Source of the DNA: G965215055 sp965242685
Lineage (GTDB): Bacteria > Pseudomonadota > Gammaproteobacteria > UBA4575
Direction: 5' to 3'
DNA: 64,000 nt
Assembly: GCA_965242685.1 (NCBI GenBank)
Contig: OZ251487.1
Coordinates: 1,488,001-1,552,000, forward strand
Shown: one piece after another, positions 26,342-34,363 of the stretch
How positions within the stretch are numbered: position 1 is the first letter of the stretch
Layout: every line of letters starts with the position of its first letter
Program-made: the position numbers and the translations under genes
The notes under the pieces: generated by a model
Seen by the model: the letters and a program-made list of their open reading frames with translations, nothing else
The model's database searches: none
What the model was told of the DNA's origin: nothing

Positions 26342-28318
26342 TCAGGCAACTTGCGCCGGCGGTCGACCTATCGCTTCGGGCTCATCATCCGCCGTTTTGA
26401 TCAACTGTACGTAAGGAACTTTTTTCAGCTTCCATGCGCCCGTGTGTCGATCAAACGTCGAGTTGGTAAAGCACTTCCAGTTTTCATCGTCGATGCGCAT
26501 ATAATCGGCGCGATAGTAGTAGCCCGGATAGCGCGTCTCTTCCCTGAATTGAATATGCTTCATATGCGCGTAGGCGGCGATAAGACGATGATAGTTTTCC
26601 CAGGCGCGTAGCAGCTCGTGCAAATCCTTGGCGCGCATCTTGAGGGAATCCTCGCGCAACATCTCCAGCTTGCGCTCGGCCACCTCCAGCATCGCCTTGT
26701 TGGTTTGATACATGGTCGCGACGCCCGCCACGTACTCGTCCATGATCTTTTGCAGGCGGAACTGGAACATCTTCGGCGTGATGTAATGCGGGTTGATATC
26801 GATGGCCGTGGTGTAGTCCTTATGCTCCAGGAACGTTTTTACGGGGGCGTAAATTTCCGTGGTAATCTCGTCTACCGACCTCGCCATCTCCGGCTTCCAG
26901 TCCTTATTGTCAATGGCGAATTTCACCAGTGCCTTGGCCGCGATGCGTCCTTCGGCATGAGAGCCGCTGGAGAATTTGTGTCCCGAAGCGCCCACGCCGT
27001 CGCCGGCGGTGAACAGACCCTTGACGGTAGTCATGCGGTTATAGCCCCAGTGGTAGTGATCGGGCGTACCGGGAACGTCTTCCGGCCCCGAGCACCAGAT
27101 CCCCGCGCATCCGGCGTGAGAACCGAGCAGATAAGGCTCGGTCGGCATCAATTCGGACATCTCCTTATCCGGCTCAATGTTTTCGCCGGCCCACACGCCG
27201 CACTGGCCGATGGTCATGTCAAGAAAATCCTCCCATGCCTCGGCCTCCAGGTGCTTGATCTCCTTGGGCGTCATATTTTCCGCCAGCTTGGCCATGGCCG
27301 AAGGCGTATCCATCAGGATAGGGCCGCGCCCTTCCTTCATCTCCTTCATCATCAGGTGATTGCGCAGGCAGGTACCCATCTTGAAACCGACCGCGTAGGA
27401 GTCATAGCCGCTTTCTTTCAGGCTCTCATAGTTTTTCTCTTGGTAGTCCTCGCCGAAGGCGTTCATCGCCTTGGCCTTGAACAGCAGGAACCACGCGCCC
27501 ACCGGCCCGTAGCCGTCCTTGAAGCGCGCCGGTACAAAACGGTTTTCCATCAGCGTCAGTTCGGCGCCGCACTCCGCCGCCATCGAATACGTGGAACCGG
27601 CGTTCCAGACCGGATACCACGCGCGTCCGGTACCTTCGCCCACCGACCGCGGCCGGAAGACATTGACCGCGCCGCCGGCGGCCATTAGACAGCACTTAAA
27701 TTTAAACACATACAACTTGTTGTCGCGCACGCTGAAACCGGCGCATCCGGCAACACGATTGGGATCGTTCTTGTCGGTCTCCAGGCGCACGATAAAGATA
27801 CGCTCCAGGATATTCTCGGTGCCCAGTGCCTTCTTCGCCGCTTCGGCCACGATCCACTTGTAGGACTCGCCGTTGATCATGATTTGCCACTTACCGGAAC
27901 GCACGCACTTACCGCCTTCCACCAGCGGCTTGCCCTCGTCGCCGGGCTGCTTCCATATCGGCAGGCCCCACTTTTCAAAATTATGTACCGAGTCATCCAC
28001 GTGACGCCCCACGTCATACACCAGGTCCTCGCGGGTAATGCCCATCAGGTCGCCCCGCACGTAGCGGACGTAGTCCGCCGGGTCGTGCTCGCCCATATAG
28101 GTATTGATGGCGGAAAGCCCTTGCGCCACCGCGCCCGAGCGATCCATTGCCGCCTTGTCCACCAGCTTGACCTTGAGGTCGATGCCTTGTTCTTTGGCCT
28201 TGTCTATCCAGCGTTTGATCTCAAAGGCGGCACCGCAGGCGGCCATACCGCCGCCAATGATGAGGATATCGACTTCCTCCTCGATAATCTCCGGGCTACC
28301 AAAACTGTATTCGCTCAT
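26342..28318 (-). CDS. aprA: Adenylylsulfate (APS) reductase alpha subunit
   Basis: The 658-residue flavoprotein has the N-terminal FAD loop IIGGGMAACGAA, the family block GEHDPADYVRYVRGD, and a long C-terminal helical domain ending near WKLKKVPYVQLIKT. Length and sequence match dissimilatory AprA. It holds FAD, which forms the sulfite adduct, and in sulfur oxidisers catalyses sulfite plus AMP to APS and two electrons in the cytoplasm. It lies 76 bp after aprB and ends at an intrinsic terminator. No aprM-like membrane gene is adjacent; the Qmo/Hdr operon 5.5 kb away on the other strand is the likely electron partner. Confidence 0.96.
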   Translation of the reverse strand: MSEYSFGSPEIIEEEVDILIIGGGMAACGAAFEIKRWIDKAKEQGIDLKVKLVDKAAMDRSGAVAQGLSAINTYMGEHDPADYVRYVRGDLMGITREDLVYDVGRHVDDSVHNFEKWGLPIWKQPGDEGKPLVEGGKCVRSGKWQIMINGESYKWIVAEAAKKALGTENILERIFIVRLETDKNDPNRVAGCAGFSVRDNKLYVFKFKCCLMAAGGAVNVFRPRSVGEGTGRAWYPVWNAGSTYSMAAECGAELTLMENRFVPARFKDGYGPVGAWFLLFKAKAMNAFGEDYQEKNYESLKESGYDSYAVGFKMGTCLRNHLMMKEMKEGRGPILMDTPSAMAKLAENMTPKEIKHLEAEAWEDFLDMTIGQCGVWAGENIEPDKEMSELMPTEPYLLGSHAGCAGIWCSGPEDVPGTPDHYHWGYNRMTTVKGLFTAGDGVGASGHKFSSGSHAEGRIAAKALVKFAIDNKDWKPEMARSVDEITTEIYAPVKTFLEHKDYTTAIDINPHYITPKMFQFRLQKIMDEYVAGVATMYQTNKAMLEVAERKLEMLREDSLKMRAKDLHELLRAWENYHRLIAAYAHMKHIQFREETRYPGYYYRADYMRIDDENWKCFTNSTFDRHTGAWKLKKVPYVQLIKTADDEPEAIGRPPAQVA

Positions 28319-28394
28319 TACTATTTGCCTCTGTTGAAATAAGGCCGAACCGGCACCCGGCTCGGCACAGGAATAATCAAAAACGGGCTATTTG

Positions 28395-28859
28395 TCAGCT
28401 TGCAACAAACTGGCTCATGTCACAGTCGTGCGTACCCTTGGTAAACAGGGTGCTGTGATCCGAGAGCTCGTCCATATTTGCGTCGTTTTCACCGCCGTAG
28501 GGGTCCGCCGACCCTTCCGGGGTAGTACGAATCGGAAACTTAAAGCGCTTCATATTGCCGTTGCGGAACTTGATCGTCCACATGATCGAGTCCGTGCCGC
28601 GCAGCGGCTGCACCGACGCGCCCAGCGGTACGACGTCCGCATAGTGACGACATTCAATCGCCTGTTGCGGGCAAATCTTCACGCATGAATAGCATTCCCA
28701 GCATTGTTCCGGTTCCTGATTAAACGCCTTCATGGCGTGACCGGTCATCGAGCCATCTTTATCCAGCATCATCAGGTCATGGGGGCAGATGTACATGCAG
28801 GCGGTCTTGTCCTGGCCCTTGCATCCATCACACTTATCGGTACGTACGTAGGTAGGCAT
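28395..28859 (-). CDS. aprB: Adenylylsulfate (APS) reductase beta subunit
   Basis: The 154-residue protein has two [4Fe-4S] ferredoxin motifs. The first is C10, C13, C21 and C25, with the expected insertion between the second and third cysteines. The second is C53-x2-C56-x2-C59-x3-C63. The C-terminal tail after residue 75 is the part that wraps the alpha subunit in AprBA. It passes electrons between the AprA FAD and the membrane complex. It is the first gene of the operon. The 267 bp upstream to the next gene should hold the promoter. Confidence 0.95.
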   Translation of the reverse strand: MPTYVRTDKCDGCKGQDKTACMYICPHDLMMLDKDGSMTGHAMKAFNQEPEQCWECYSCVKICPQQAIECRHYADVVPLGASVQPLRGTDSIMWTIKFRNGNMKRFKFPIRTTPEGSADPYGGENDANMDELSDHSTLFTKGTHDCDMSQFVAS

Positions 28860-28999
28860 AGTTCTATTCTCCTCAAGCCAACTTCCGGTATTTTCAGTTT
28901 TTGCGGCGTCAAACTACCAGAAATAAGCCAAAATAATTGTTTAACTAGGCTAATTTAAACCTTTGATACACAAAACTCCAATAGTGATAACTTTCCGAG

Positions 29000-29093
29000 C
29001 TATAAATTTCTCTTATTTTGTACGGTGGGCTGGAATTGAGACCTGATTGATTGTATCTGTCTACACAATAGATGTTTAAGAAGAAATTTATAG
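29000..29093. repeat. 12-bp inverted repeat upstream of aprB
   Basis: CTATAAATTTCT at 29000-29011 is exactly inverted at 29082-29093 (AGAAATTTATAG), with about 70 bases between. This lies in the gap between aprB and the small minus-strand gene at 29127. It could be a MITE-like remnant, a large mRNA stem or chance in AT-rich sequence. The rest of this gap shows no gene. Confidence 0.4.
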
Positions 29094-29126
29094 TGCTTTC
29101 CAGCGATCTATGCACGACAGAGCAGA

Positions 29127-29333
29127 CTACGCCGAAGTCAGGTCCTTGAAAAAAGTACCGGGCTTAAAATCGAATACCTTATCCAGCTCCAACTCCGTAA
29201 TCAGCTCATCCACGGCCGCTTGGCCGTGTTCCTTCTGCACCTCCGCCAATATCAGCTTGGCGCCGTTTCGGGTATAGCCGCCCGCCACTTGCGATTGATT
29301 GCGCAACAATTCTCGCGCTTTATCCAAATTCAT
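29127..29333 (-). CDS. Small hypothetical protein (68 aa)
   Basis: A 68-residue hydrophilic helical protein beginning MNLDKARELLRNQSQVAGGYTRNGAK style, with no Cys, signal peptide or membrane span. The C-terminus has KVFDFKPGTFFKDL. I do not recognise a named family, but the composition and compact length look like a conserved cytoplasmic protein. It is transcribed toward aprB and divergent from the aspartic protease gene. Confidence 0.6.
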   Translation of the reverse strand: MNLDKARELLRNQSQVAGGYTRNGAKLILAEVQKEHGQAAVDELITELELDKVFDFKPGTFFKDLTSA

Positions 29334-29400
29334 GGTGATGATTGCAGGTTACGTATATCGGCTACAGCATACCACCGATAAATATGAAATAATGCAGTTT

Positions 29401-29922
29401 ATGGACGACCCGTTTCGACAACAGAACGCACGCCTTGGCAAGGGCATGATATACCTCGCCTGGATTGTGATATTCGGCCTACTGGTATGGTTTTTCGGTA
29501 TCGCCGAAACCCATCGCTACAACCCCAACCAGAAGGTACAGACAAACGTACTCGACGGGGGACAAAAAGAAGTCGTCCTGAAAAGCGGCAGACATGGCCA
29601 TTACGTGGCCGGCGGCAGGATCAACGGCGAAAAAGTCACATTCCTGGTGGACACCGGCGCCAGCTACGTCTCCGTGCCGCAACACGTCGCCGACAGGGCG
29701 GGATTGCGCAGGGGGCGGCCGCATACCGCGACCACCGCAAACGGCACGGTGGTGGTATACGCCACCACGCTAGACTCCGTGAGTATCGGCGACATTACGC
29801 TGTATGACGTCAAGGCCAGCATCAACCCGGGCATGTGGCAGGAAGAAATACTACTTGGCATGTCCTTTCTCAGACACCTGTCCGTAACCCATTCCGACGA
29901 TCGGTTGACGATCCGCCAATGA
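29401..29922 (+). CDS. Membrane-anchored retropepsin-like aspartic protease (TIGR02281 type)
   Basis: From the ATG at 29401 the protein has about 173 residues: one membrane span near residues 15-33, then a single-domain aspartic protease with the catalytic VDTGASYVSVP motif near residue 85 and a late LLGMSFLRHL. This matches the clan AA TIGR02281 family, which works as a dimer in the periplasm. The open frame extends upstream to 29299, but that would overlap the divergent gene, so 29401 is preferred. The substrate is unknown. Confidence 0.82.
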   Translation: MDDPFRQQNARLGKGMIYLAWIVIFGLLVWFFGIAETHRYNPNQKVQTNVLDGGQKEVVLKSGRHGHYVAGGRINGEKVTFLVDTGASYVSVPQHVADRAGLRRGRPHTATTANGTVVVYATTLDSVSIGDITLYDVKASINPGMWQEEILLGMSFLRHLSVTHSDDRLTIRQ

Positions 29923-29965
29923 AACACCCACTATAAACATGCGCGGCTACTTACCGAATGGATCG

Positions 29966-30259
29966 ATGAAACTCTCAATCGCAAGACTTGTGATCATACT
30001 GGCAATAACGTGGCTACTTGCGGGTTGCGCCACTGTCGGGGGTGCAACCAACAACTTTTGCGATAAGGTTCTGACCAACATGAGGGAACATATCGCTTAC
30101 GGCGAAGGGCACGGGGCCAACAACGGGCAGCATTGGAAAAGGATATACGACTCTCTACGCCGTATTCCTTACGCACCGGCGACGGGAGGGTTTTTACCTT
30201 CGGAGGTGATATGTATGGGATATGAAATGGGCAAAAAGAGGGCTGAAACCAAAAACTGA
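29966..30259 (+). CDS. Small lipoprotein (hypothetical)
   Basis: Starting at the ATG at 29966 (MKLSIARLV), the protein has a type II signal peptide with lipobox LLAGC, so it should be lipidated and exported. The frame is also open from 29939, but the lipoprotein signal fits the internal start. The mature part of about 77 residues has two further cysteines (NFCDKV and VICMGY) that may form a disulfide. The family is not recognised. It follows the aspartic protease by 44 bp. Confidence 0.7.
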   Translation: MKLSIARLVIILAITWLLAGCATVGGATNNFCDKVLTNMREHIAYGEGHGANNGQHWKRIYDSLRRIPYAPATGGFLPSEVICMGYEMGKKRAETKN

Positions 30260-30289
30260 ACTGATTTTGACTTCATTTCCCCACGCCGA

Positions 30290-31552
30290 TCAAACCGTAA
30301 ACGCACGATCCAGCACCTTCGGCACCCGCACGTTCTTCAGGCGCACGTACTTCGGCAGGCCGTCCTTATAAGGCGGATAGGCCTCGCCCCTTATTAACGG
30401 CGCCAGATACGTGCGGCAGCGTTTAGTAATACCGAAACCGTCCTTTGTGATATAGCTTCGCGGCATCATCTTTTCCACGTTGGCCACCCGCGCCAACGGT
30501 GCGCTACCGATCTTCCACCGGTAGGGCACGTTGGAAGTACGCACGATGATCGGCATGATCGCAGTCTTATTCTGCATGGCGAACCGCACCGCCGCCTTGC
30601 CGGTGGCATAGGCGTGATCGACGTCCGTCTTCGAGGCGATATGGCGCGCCGCGCGTTGCAGATAATCCGCCACCGCCCAATGATACTTATAGCCGTGCTC
30701 CGTCTTCACCATGTTGGCGATGACCGGCGCCACGCCCCCCAGTTGCTTGTGTCCAAATGCGTCAGTGGTGCCGGCGTCGGCGATGAACGTCCCGTCCGCA
30801 AGGCGCGCGCCTTCCGAGACACAAATCACGCAATACCCGTACCTTGTCACGCACGCCTTCACGCGCCGTAAAAATGCCCGGCGATCAAAGGCAATTTCCG
30901 GAAACAAAATAATATGCGGGGCGTCGTCTTTGTCTTCTTTGGCGAGACCGGCGGCCGCGGCGATCCAGCCGGCGTGTCGCCCCATCACCTCCATGACAAA
31001 CACCTTGGTTGAAGTCTCCGCCATCGACCTCACATCAAAGGCGGCCTCCTTGATCGACACCGCCACGTATTTCGCCACCGATCCGAAGCCCGGGCAATTA
31101 TCGGTCAGGGGCAGATCGTTGTCGACCGTCTTGGGAATACCGATACACTGAATCGGATAACCCATCTTCTTGCTCAACTGTGAAACCTTGAGCGAAGTAT
31201 CCTGCGAATCCCCGCCGCCGTTATAAAAGAAATAACCGATGTCATGCGCCTGGAAGACCTCGATCAGACGCTCATACTGGGCGCGATTTTCCTCGATGCC
31301 CTTCAGCTTATAGCGGCACGAGCCAAACGCCCCCGAGGGCGTATGCTTGAGTGCGGCAATCGCCTGCCACGACTCCTTAGACGTATCGATCAGGTCCTCC
31401 GTCAATGCGCCAATAATGCCGTTGTGACCGGCGTAGACCTTGCCGATCCTATCCTTATACTTGCGGGCGGTCTCGATCACGCCGCAGGCGGTGGCGTTGA
31501 TGACCGCCGTCACGCCTCCCGATTGCGCATAAAATACATTGCGTCTTTTCAT
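30290..31552 (-). CDS. pfp: PPi-dependent 6-phosphofructokinase
   Basis: The 420-residue protein has the phosphofructokinase fold with GGGDSQ at residues 112-117 and PKTVDND at 140-146. The Lys in PKTVDND and the GGGDS loop, in place of GGDGS and PGTIDND of ATP enzymes, are the pattern of pyrophosphate-dependent enzymes. PPi-PFK interconverts fructose 6-phosphate and fructose 1,6-bisphosphate, and in several sulfur-oxidising and methanotrophic bacteria it can replace fructose and sedoheptulose bisphosphatases in the Calvin cycle and save energy. A 121-residue gene lies 8 bp upstream. Confidence 0.9.
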   Translation of the reverse strand: MKRRNVFYAQSGGVTAVINATACGVIETARKYKDRIGKVYAGHNGIIGALTEDLIDTSKESWQAIAALKHTPSGAFGSCRYKLKGIEENRAQYERLIEVFQAHDIGYFFYNGGGDSQDTSLKVSQLSKKMGYPIQCIGIPKTVDNDLPLTDNCPGFGSVAKYVAVSIKEAAFDVRSMAETSTKVFVMEVMGRHAGWIAAAAGLAKEDKDDAPHIILFPEIAFDRRAFLRRVKACVTRYGYCVICVSEGARLADGTFIADAGTTDAFGHKQLGGVAPVIANMVKTEHGYKYHWAVADYLQRAARHIASKTDVDHAYATGKAAVRFAMQNKTAIMPIIVRTSNVPYRWKIGSAPLARVANVEKMMPRSYITKDGFGITKRCRTYLAPLIRGEAYPPYKDGLPKYVRLKNVRVPKVLDRAFTV

Positions 31553-31560
31553 GGATGCCC

Positions 31561-31926
31561 CTAGGTCGTCGGTGAAGTGTCGGGAAAAGTACCGCTGCGC
31601 ACGCTTTCATAGTCCGCCTGGGCCTGCAACAGCGTCGTCACACAATGCCGCAAATCCTCATACTCCTCAACGTCCGTGCCCATCTGCTCAAGCTCCTTAT
31701 AAAAAAACTTACACTGATAGCGTGACGCGCCGCACTTGATAACGATAAAGCTGCAACCGTTGACCAACCAGAACAACGCCGGACACTCCGTCAGACCGTC
31801 GGCCTTAGTATCAAGCTGCACCTCCACGTCCGCAAGTTGCAGATCGACCTCCTCTTTCCAGCGTTTAGCGACAGTGTCGCGCACGATCTGGTATTCTTCT
31901 TCGGTATAGTCCGGGATCTGTGCCAT
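31561..31926 (-). CDS. Hypothetical protein upstream of pfp (121 aa)
   Basis: This acidic soluble protein of 121 residues has four Cys (in ECPALFW, NGCSFIVIKCG and YQC, plus HC) and many aromatic residues. There is no signal peptide. Its stop lies only 8 bp from the pfp start, so co-transcription and perhaps a functional link with PPi-PFK are likely. I do not recognise the family. The N-terminus MAQIPDYTEEEYQIVRDTV looks helical. Confidence 0.68.
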   Translation of the reverse strand: MAQIPDYTEEEYQIVRDTVAKRWKEEVDLQLADVEVQLDTKADGLTECPALFWLVNGCSFIVIKCGASRYQCKFFYKELEQMGTDVEEYEDLRHCVTTLLQAQADYESVRSGTFPDTSPTT

Positions 31927-32036
31927 ATCCGTTGCGCGTATAACCTTTGCTCAAATTAACCAAAAATAACGAATCAGGCCAGTAGGCGCCACCCCGATTC
32001 CGATATAAAAAACTCGAAACAAAAAGGAATGAAGCA

Positions 32037-32690
32037 ATGCGTATTATCTTATTAGGTGCGCCGGGTGCAGGTAAAGGGACACAGGCGAATTTCATCACCG
32101 AAAAATACCGCATCCCGCAGATATCCACCGGCGACATGTTGCGCGCCGCCGTCAAGGCGGGCACCGCGCTCGGCTTACAGGTCAAACAAGTGATGGATGC
32201 CGGCGCGCTGGTATCCGATGCCGTCATTCTCGATCTGATCAAAGATCGCCTCGCCGCCGCCGACTGCAAACAAGGCTTTCTATTTGACGGCTTTCCGCGC
32301 ACCGTCGCCCAGGCCGATGCCCTCAAAAATCGGGGCGTGCCCATCGACTACGTCATCGAAATAAACGTAAACGACGAAGCCATCATCGAACGCATGAGCG
32401 GCCGCCGCGTACATCCGGCGTCGGGGCGCACCTATCACGTCACCTTCAACCCCCCGCAAGTTGCCGACCGGGACGACGTGACCGGCGAGGCACTGATCCA
32501 GCGCCAAGACGACCGCGAAGAAATCGTGCGCGAACGCCTCAGGGTCTATCATCGGCAGACCCGTCCGCTCATCGGCTACTACTCCGAATGGGCCGCCGGC
32601 GGAGACGCCGCCGCGCCCAGGCACTGCAAGATCGACGGCATCGGCGACGTCGAAAAAATCCGCGCCCAAATCCTAGCCGCCCTATGTTGA
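32037..32690 (+). CDS. adk: Adenylate kinase
   Basis: The 217-residue protein starts MRIILLGAPGAGKGTQA with the P-loop GAPGAGKGT at residues 8-16, has the STGDMLRAAV AMP-binding segment, DGFPRT near residue 84 and a full-length LID (GRRVHPASGRTYH) without zinc cysteines. It interconverts ATP plus AMP and two ADP in the cytoplasm. AMP turnover matters here because APS reductase uses AMP and ATP sulfurylase returns ATP. A ribosome site aaaggaatg precedes the ATG. Confidence 0.96.
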   Translation: MRIILLGAPGAGKGTQANFITEKYRIPQISTGDMLRAAVKAGTALGLQVKQVMDAGALVSDAVILDLIKDRLAAADCKQGFLFDGFPRTVAQADALKNRGVPIDYVIEINVNDEAIIERMSGRRVHPASGRTYHVTFNPPQVADRDDVTGEALIQRQDDREEIVRERLRVYHRQTRPLIGYYSEWAAGGDAAAPRHCKIDGIGDVEKIRAQILAALC

Positions 32691-32743
32691 TGTAAGTGCC
32701 GTTGATATGAATGCCGTTGACGTGAACGCTGGATGGCAATAAC

Positions 32744-33079
32744 TTGGAAATCTTACCGGCTATCTTCCTCCTCGTGGCCGCCGTATGGTACTGGCAGGAC
32801 GGCCTACGAAGCCGTGAGATCACACTCAAGCACTGCCGTCGTCTGTGTGTCGCGCACGGCGTCCAGCTACTCGACCAATCGGTACACGTCGCCCGCCTTC
32901 AGCTAGGCAAGACCGCCGCACATAAACTCTGCATCCGCAGGTACTACGCCTTTGAATTCAGCATCGCCGGGGCCGACCGCTACCACGGCGTCGCCGTAGT
33001 CGCCGGCGGGCAGGTAGAATACCTGTCGCTGCTGCACCCCGACGGCGAGATCATTGAAGAAAAAGCCTTGCCCGGATAA
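32744..33079 (+). CDS. DUF3301 family membrane-anchored protein
   Basis: The 111-residue protein starts at a TTG and has one N-terminal membrane span (about residues 3-18, ILPAIFLLVAAVWYW) followed by the DUF3301 region: RLCVAHGVQLLDQSVHVARL, then RRYYAFEFSIAG and EYLSLLHPDGEI. The function of DUF3301 is unknown; it occurs mainly in Proteobacteria. The last six codons and the sequence after the stop are duplicated at 35398, so this gene marks the left edge of a repeat-bounded cassette. Confidence 0.8.
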   Translation: MEILPAIFLLVAAVWYWQDGLRSREITLKHCRRLCVAHGVQLLDQSVHVARLQLGKTAAHKLCIRRYYAFEFSIAGADRYHGVAVVAGGQVEYLSLLHPDGEIIEEKALPG

Positions 33080-33196
33080 GAAAATTATCGGCACTTGAGG
33101 GCGTCTGTAAGCCACCGCAGATTTTGACTGTTGACGGCAGTACGCATATAGTGTTTGTGAACATAAGAGAAAGGAACAATGGACAACAACGGCGTC
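33062..33196. repeat. Direct repeat, left copy (cassette boundary)
   Basis: This stretch covers the end of the DUF3301 gene, the intergenic leader and the first codons of the 33179 gene. It matches 35398-35545 closely, with a few substitutions and small indels (the right copy has a six-base insertion after acttgaggg). The two copies bound a cassette of about 2.2 kb of small genes. Confidence 0.88.
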
Positions 33197-33514
33197 ATTG
33201 AATGGCTTTATAAACAAGGTTCGTTGGGGGCGATACTTGGAGTTGGCTTATTTGTGGGATATAGCGGTATCAATGCCAAAATTGACAGCTTGAGTACCAG
33301 GATTGACAGCGTGGATGCCAGGATTGATAGCGTGGATGCCAGGATTGACAGCGTGAATGCCAGAATTGATAGCGTCCATGCCGACTTAAAAGCCGACATA
33401 CAAGAGATCAAGGACAGGGAAAAGTGGTTTATGGAGCACGTGATCAAAAATGGAGACAGAATATCGAGGATAGAAGGGAAACTGGAAAAAGAACAACAAC
33501 AGCCGCCGACCTGA
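33179..33514 (+). CDS. Single-span membrane protein with tandem heptad coiled coil
   Basis: The 111-residue protein has one membrane span near residues 16-30 (LGAILGVGLFVGYSG) followed by a coiled coil made of near-identical seven-residue units (xRIDSVDA repeated about five times), then a charged tail. The repeats are also visible in the DNA as 21-base units, so copy number may vary. It belongs with the 35528 and 52839 proteins, which share the layout of an N-terminal span followed by a coiled coil. Such proteins resemble small phage or toxin-associated membrane proteins, but the function is unknown. Confidence 0.65.
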   Translation: MDNNGVIEWLYKQGSLGAILGVGLFVGYSGINAKIDSLSTRIDSVDARIDSVDARIDSVNARIDSVHADLKADIQEIKDREKWFMEHVIKNGDRISRIEGKLEKEQQQPPT

Positions 33515-33537
33515 AACAGTACGCAGGCACAAACATT

Positions 33538-33699
33538 CACTACATCATCGGCTTGATAAACGAATATGGCGTATAGGCCATAATTCCCTTTGTTCTGTTT
33601 GGTTTTCTCCTACTCAAACAAAGCATAGATAGACACGACACAGAGCAACGAGAATTGCGGGGCTTGGTCATGGGCATAACCCAAAGCATAGGGAAATAC
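33538..33699 (+). pseudogene. Decayed copy of the TM/coiled-coil small-protein family with in-frame TAG
   Basis: One frame reads HYIIGLINEYGV, then TAG at 33574-33576, then AIIPFVLFGFLLLKQS followed by a charged segment DRHDTEQREL that runs straight into the next small gene. The hydrophobic span plus charged helix matches the layout of the 33179 and 35528 genes, so this looks like a third family member inactivated by a stop codon. Confidence 0.45.
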
Positions 33700-34026
33700 A
33701 TGAAAGGCTTAATTACTTTGTTGGTGGCGAGCTTGTTCGTGGGTTCAGTTCACGCAAGGGAAAGCACAGGCCCTTTATGGAATGGAACTAATTGGGTTGA
33801 ATATCTGTGTATTCGATCGTTTTTCGTAAGCGGGGGAACTTGGCACTGTTCCCACCATCCTTTGACACTTGAAGCGTTAGAGAGATTAGAGTGTTTAGAT
33901 CCAAATTGCGACACAAAGCAAGACTATAAAACGGGCGATAAGTTTACCTTTTCTAAAGTGTGGGTGTACAGCGGGGTTGAGCCAAAGGCGAAGTACATCC
34001 CGGGCTATCTCCATCTTCACGATTGA
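33700..34026 (+). CDS. Small secreted CSHH-family protein 1
   Basis: From the ATG at 33700 (preceded by AGGGA) the protein has a signal peptide (MKGLITLLVASLFVGSVHA) and a mature part of about 89 residues. It contains TWHCSHHPLTLEALERLEC, a further C in DPNCD, TGDKFTF, and a C-terminal GYLHLHD. The same ordered motifs recur in the next two genes, so the three are tandem paralogues. Clustered His and Cys suggest a metal-binding or disulfide-stabilised periplasmic protein. I know no named family. Confidence 0.68.
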   Translation: MKGLITLLVASLFVGSVHARESTGPLWNGTNWVEYLCIRSFFVSGGTWHCSHHPLTLEALERLECLDPNCDTKQDYKTGDKFTFSKVWVYSGVEPKAKYIPGYLHLHD

Positions 34027-34051
34027 TGGACAACAAACAACAGGGGGAAGT

Positions 34052-34363
34052 ATGAAACTTGGAATAGTAATAGCAATAGGCGCGTTGCTATTGGGTTGTA
34101 GTACGTTTGAAACACCTGTTCACAAACATGAATATAGTATAGTTACCCCAGACAGTTGTATTAAATGGAAGTTCGCAGGCGGGGGGCATTGGCACTGTTC
34201 ACACCATCCATTGACGCGTGAATATATTGAAAGCCTTGAATGCGTTAATAAAACTTGCGAATGGAAGATAGATTGGGAAACGAGGGTTTTGTTTAGATGG
34301 GAGATGTTGAACCTTAAAGGCGGGGAAAGTGAGATGGGATATTCACACGTCCATAAACAATGA
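34052..34363 (+). CDS. Small CSHH-family lipoprotein 2
   Basis: The start at 34052 follows a strong GGGGGAAG site and gives MKLGIVIAIGALLLGCSTF, a lipobox signal (LLGC), so this paralogue should be lipidated. The mature part repeats the family motifs: GHWHCSHHPLTREYIESLEC, then C in NKTCEW, and a C-terminal GYSHVHKQ. TGDKFT is degenerate here (ETRVLFRW). The stop overlaps the ATG of the third paralogue (ATGA), implying one transcript with coupled translation. Confidence 0.7.
   Translation: MKLGIVIAIGALLLGCSTFETPVHKHEYSIVTPDSCIKWKFAGGGHWHCSHHPLTREYIESLECVNKTCEWKIDWETRVLFRWEMLNLKGGESEMGYSHVHKQ

Noticed and set aside
26618..27688. 356-codon open frame antisense to aprA
   Set aside because: AprA is certain; the antisense frame has His/Arg-rich low-quality composition and no domain.
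32696..32728. Tandem 15-base repeat before the DUF3301 gene
   Set aside because: Only two imperfect copies (TGCCGTTGA plus spacer), too short to interpret.
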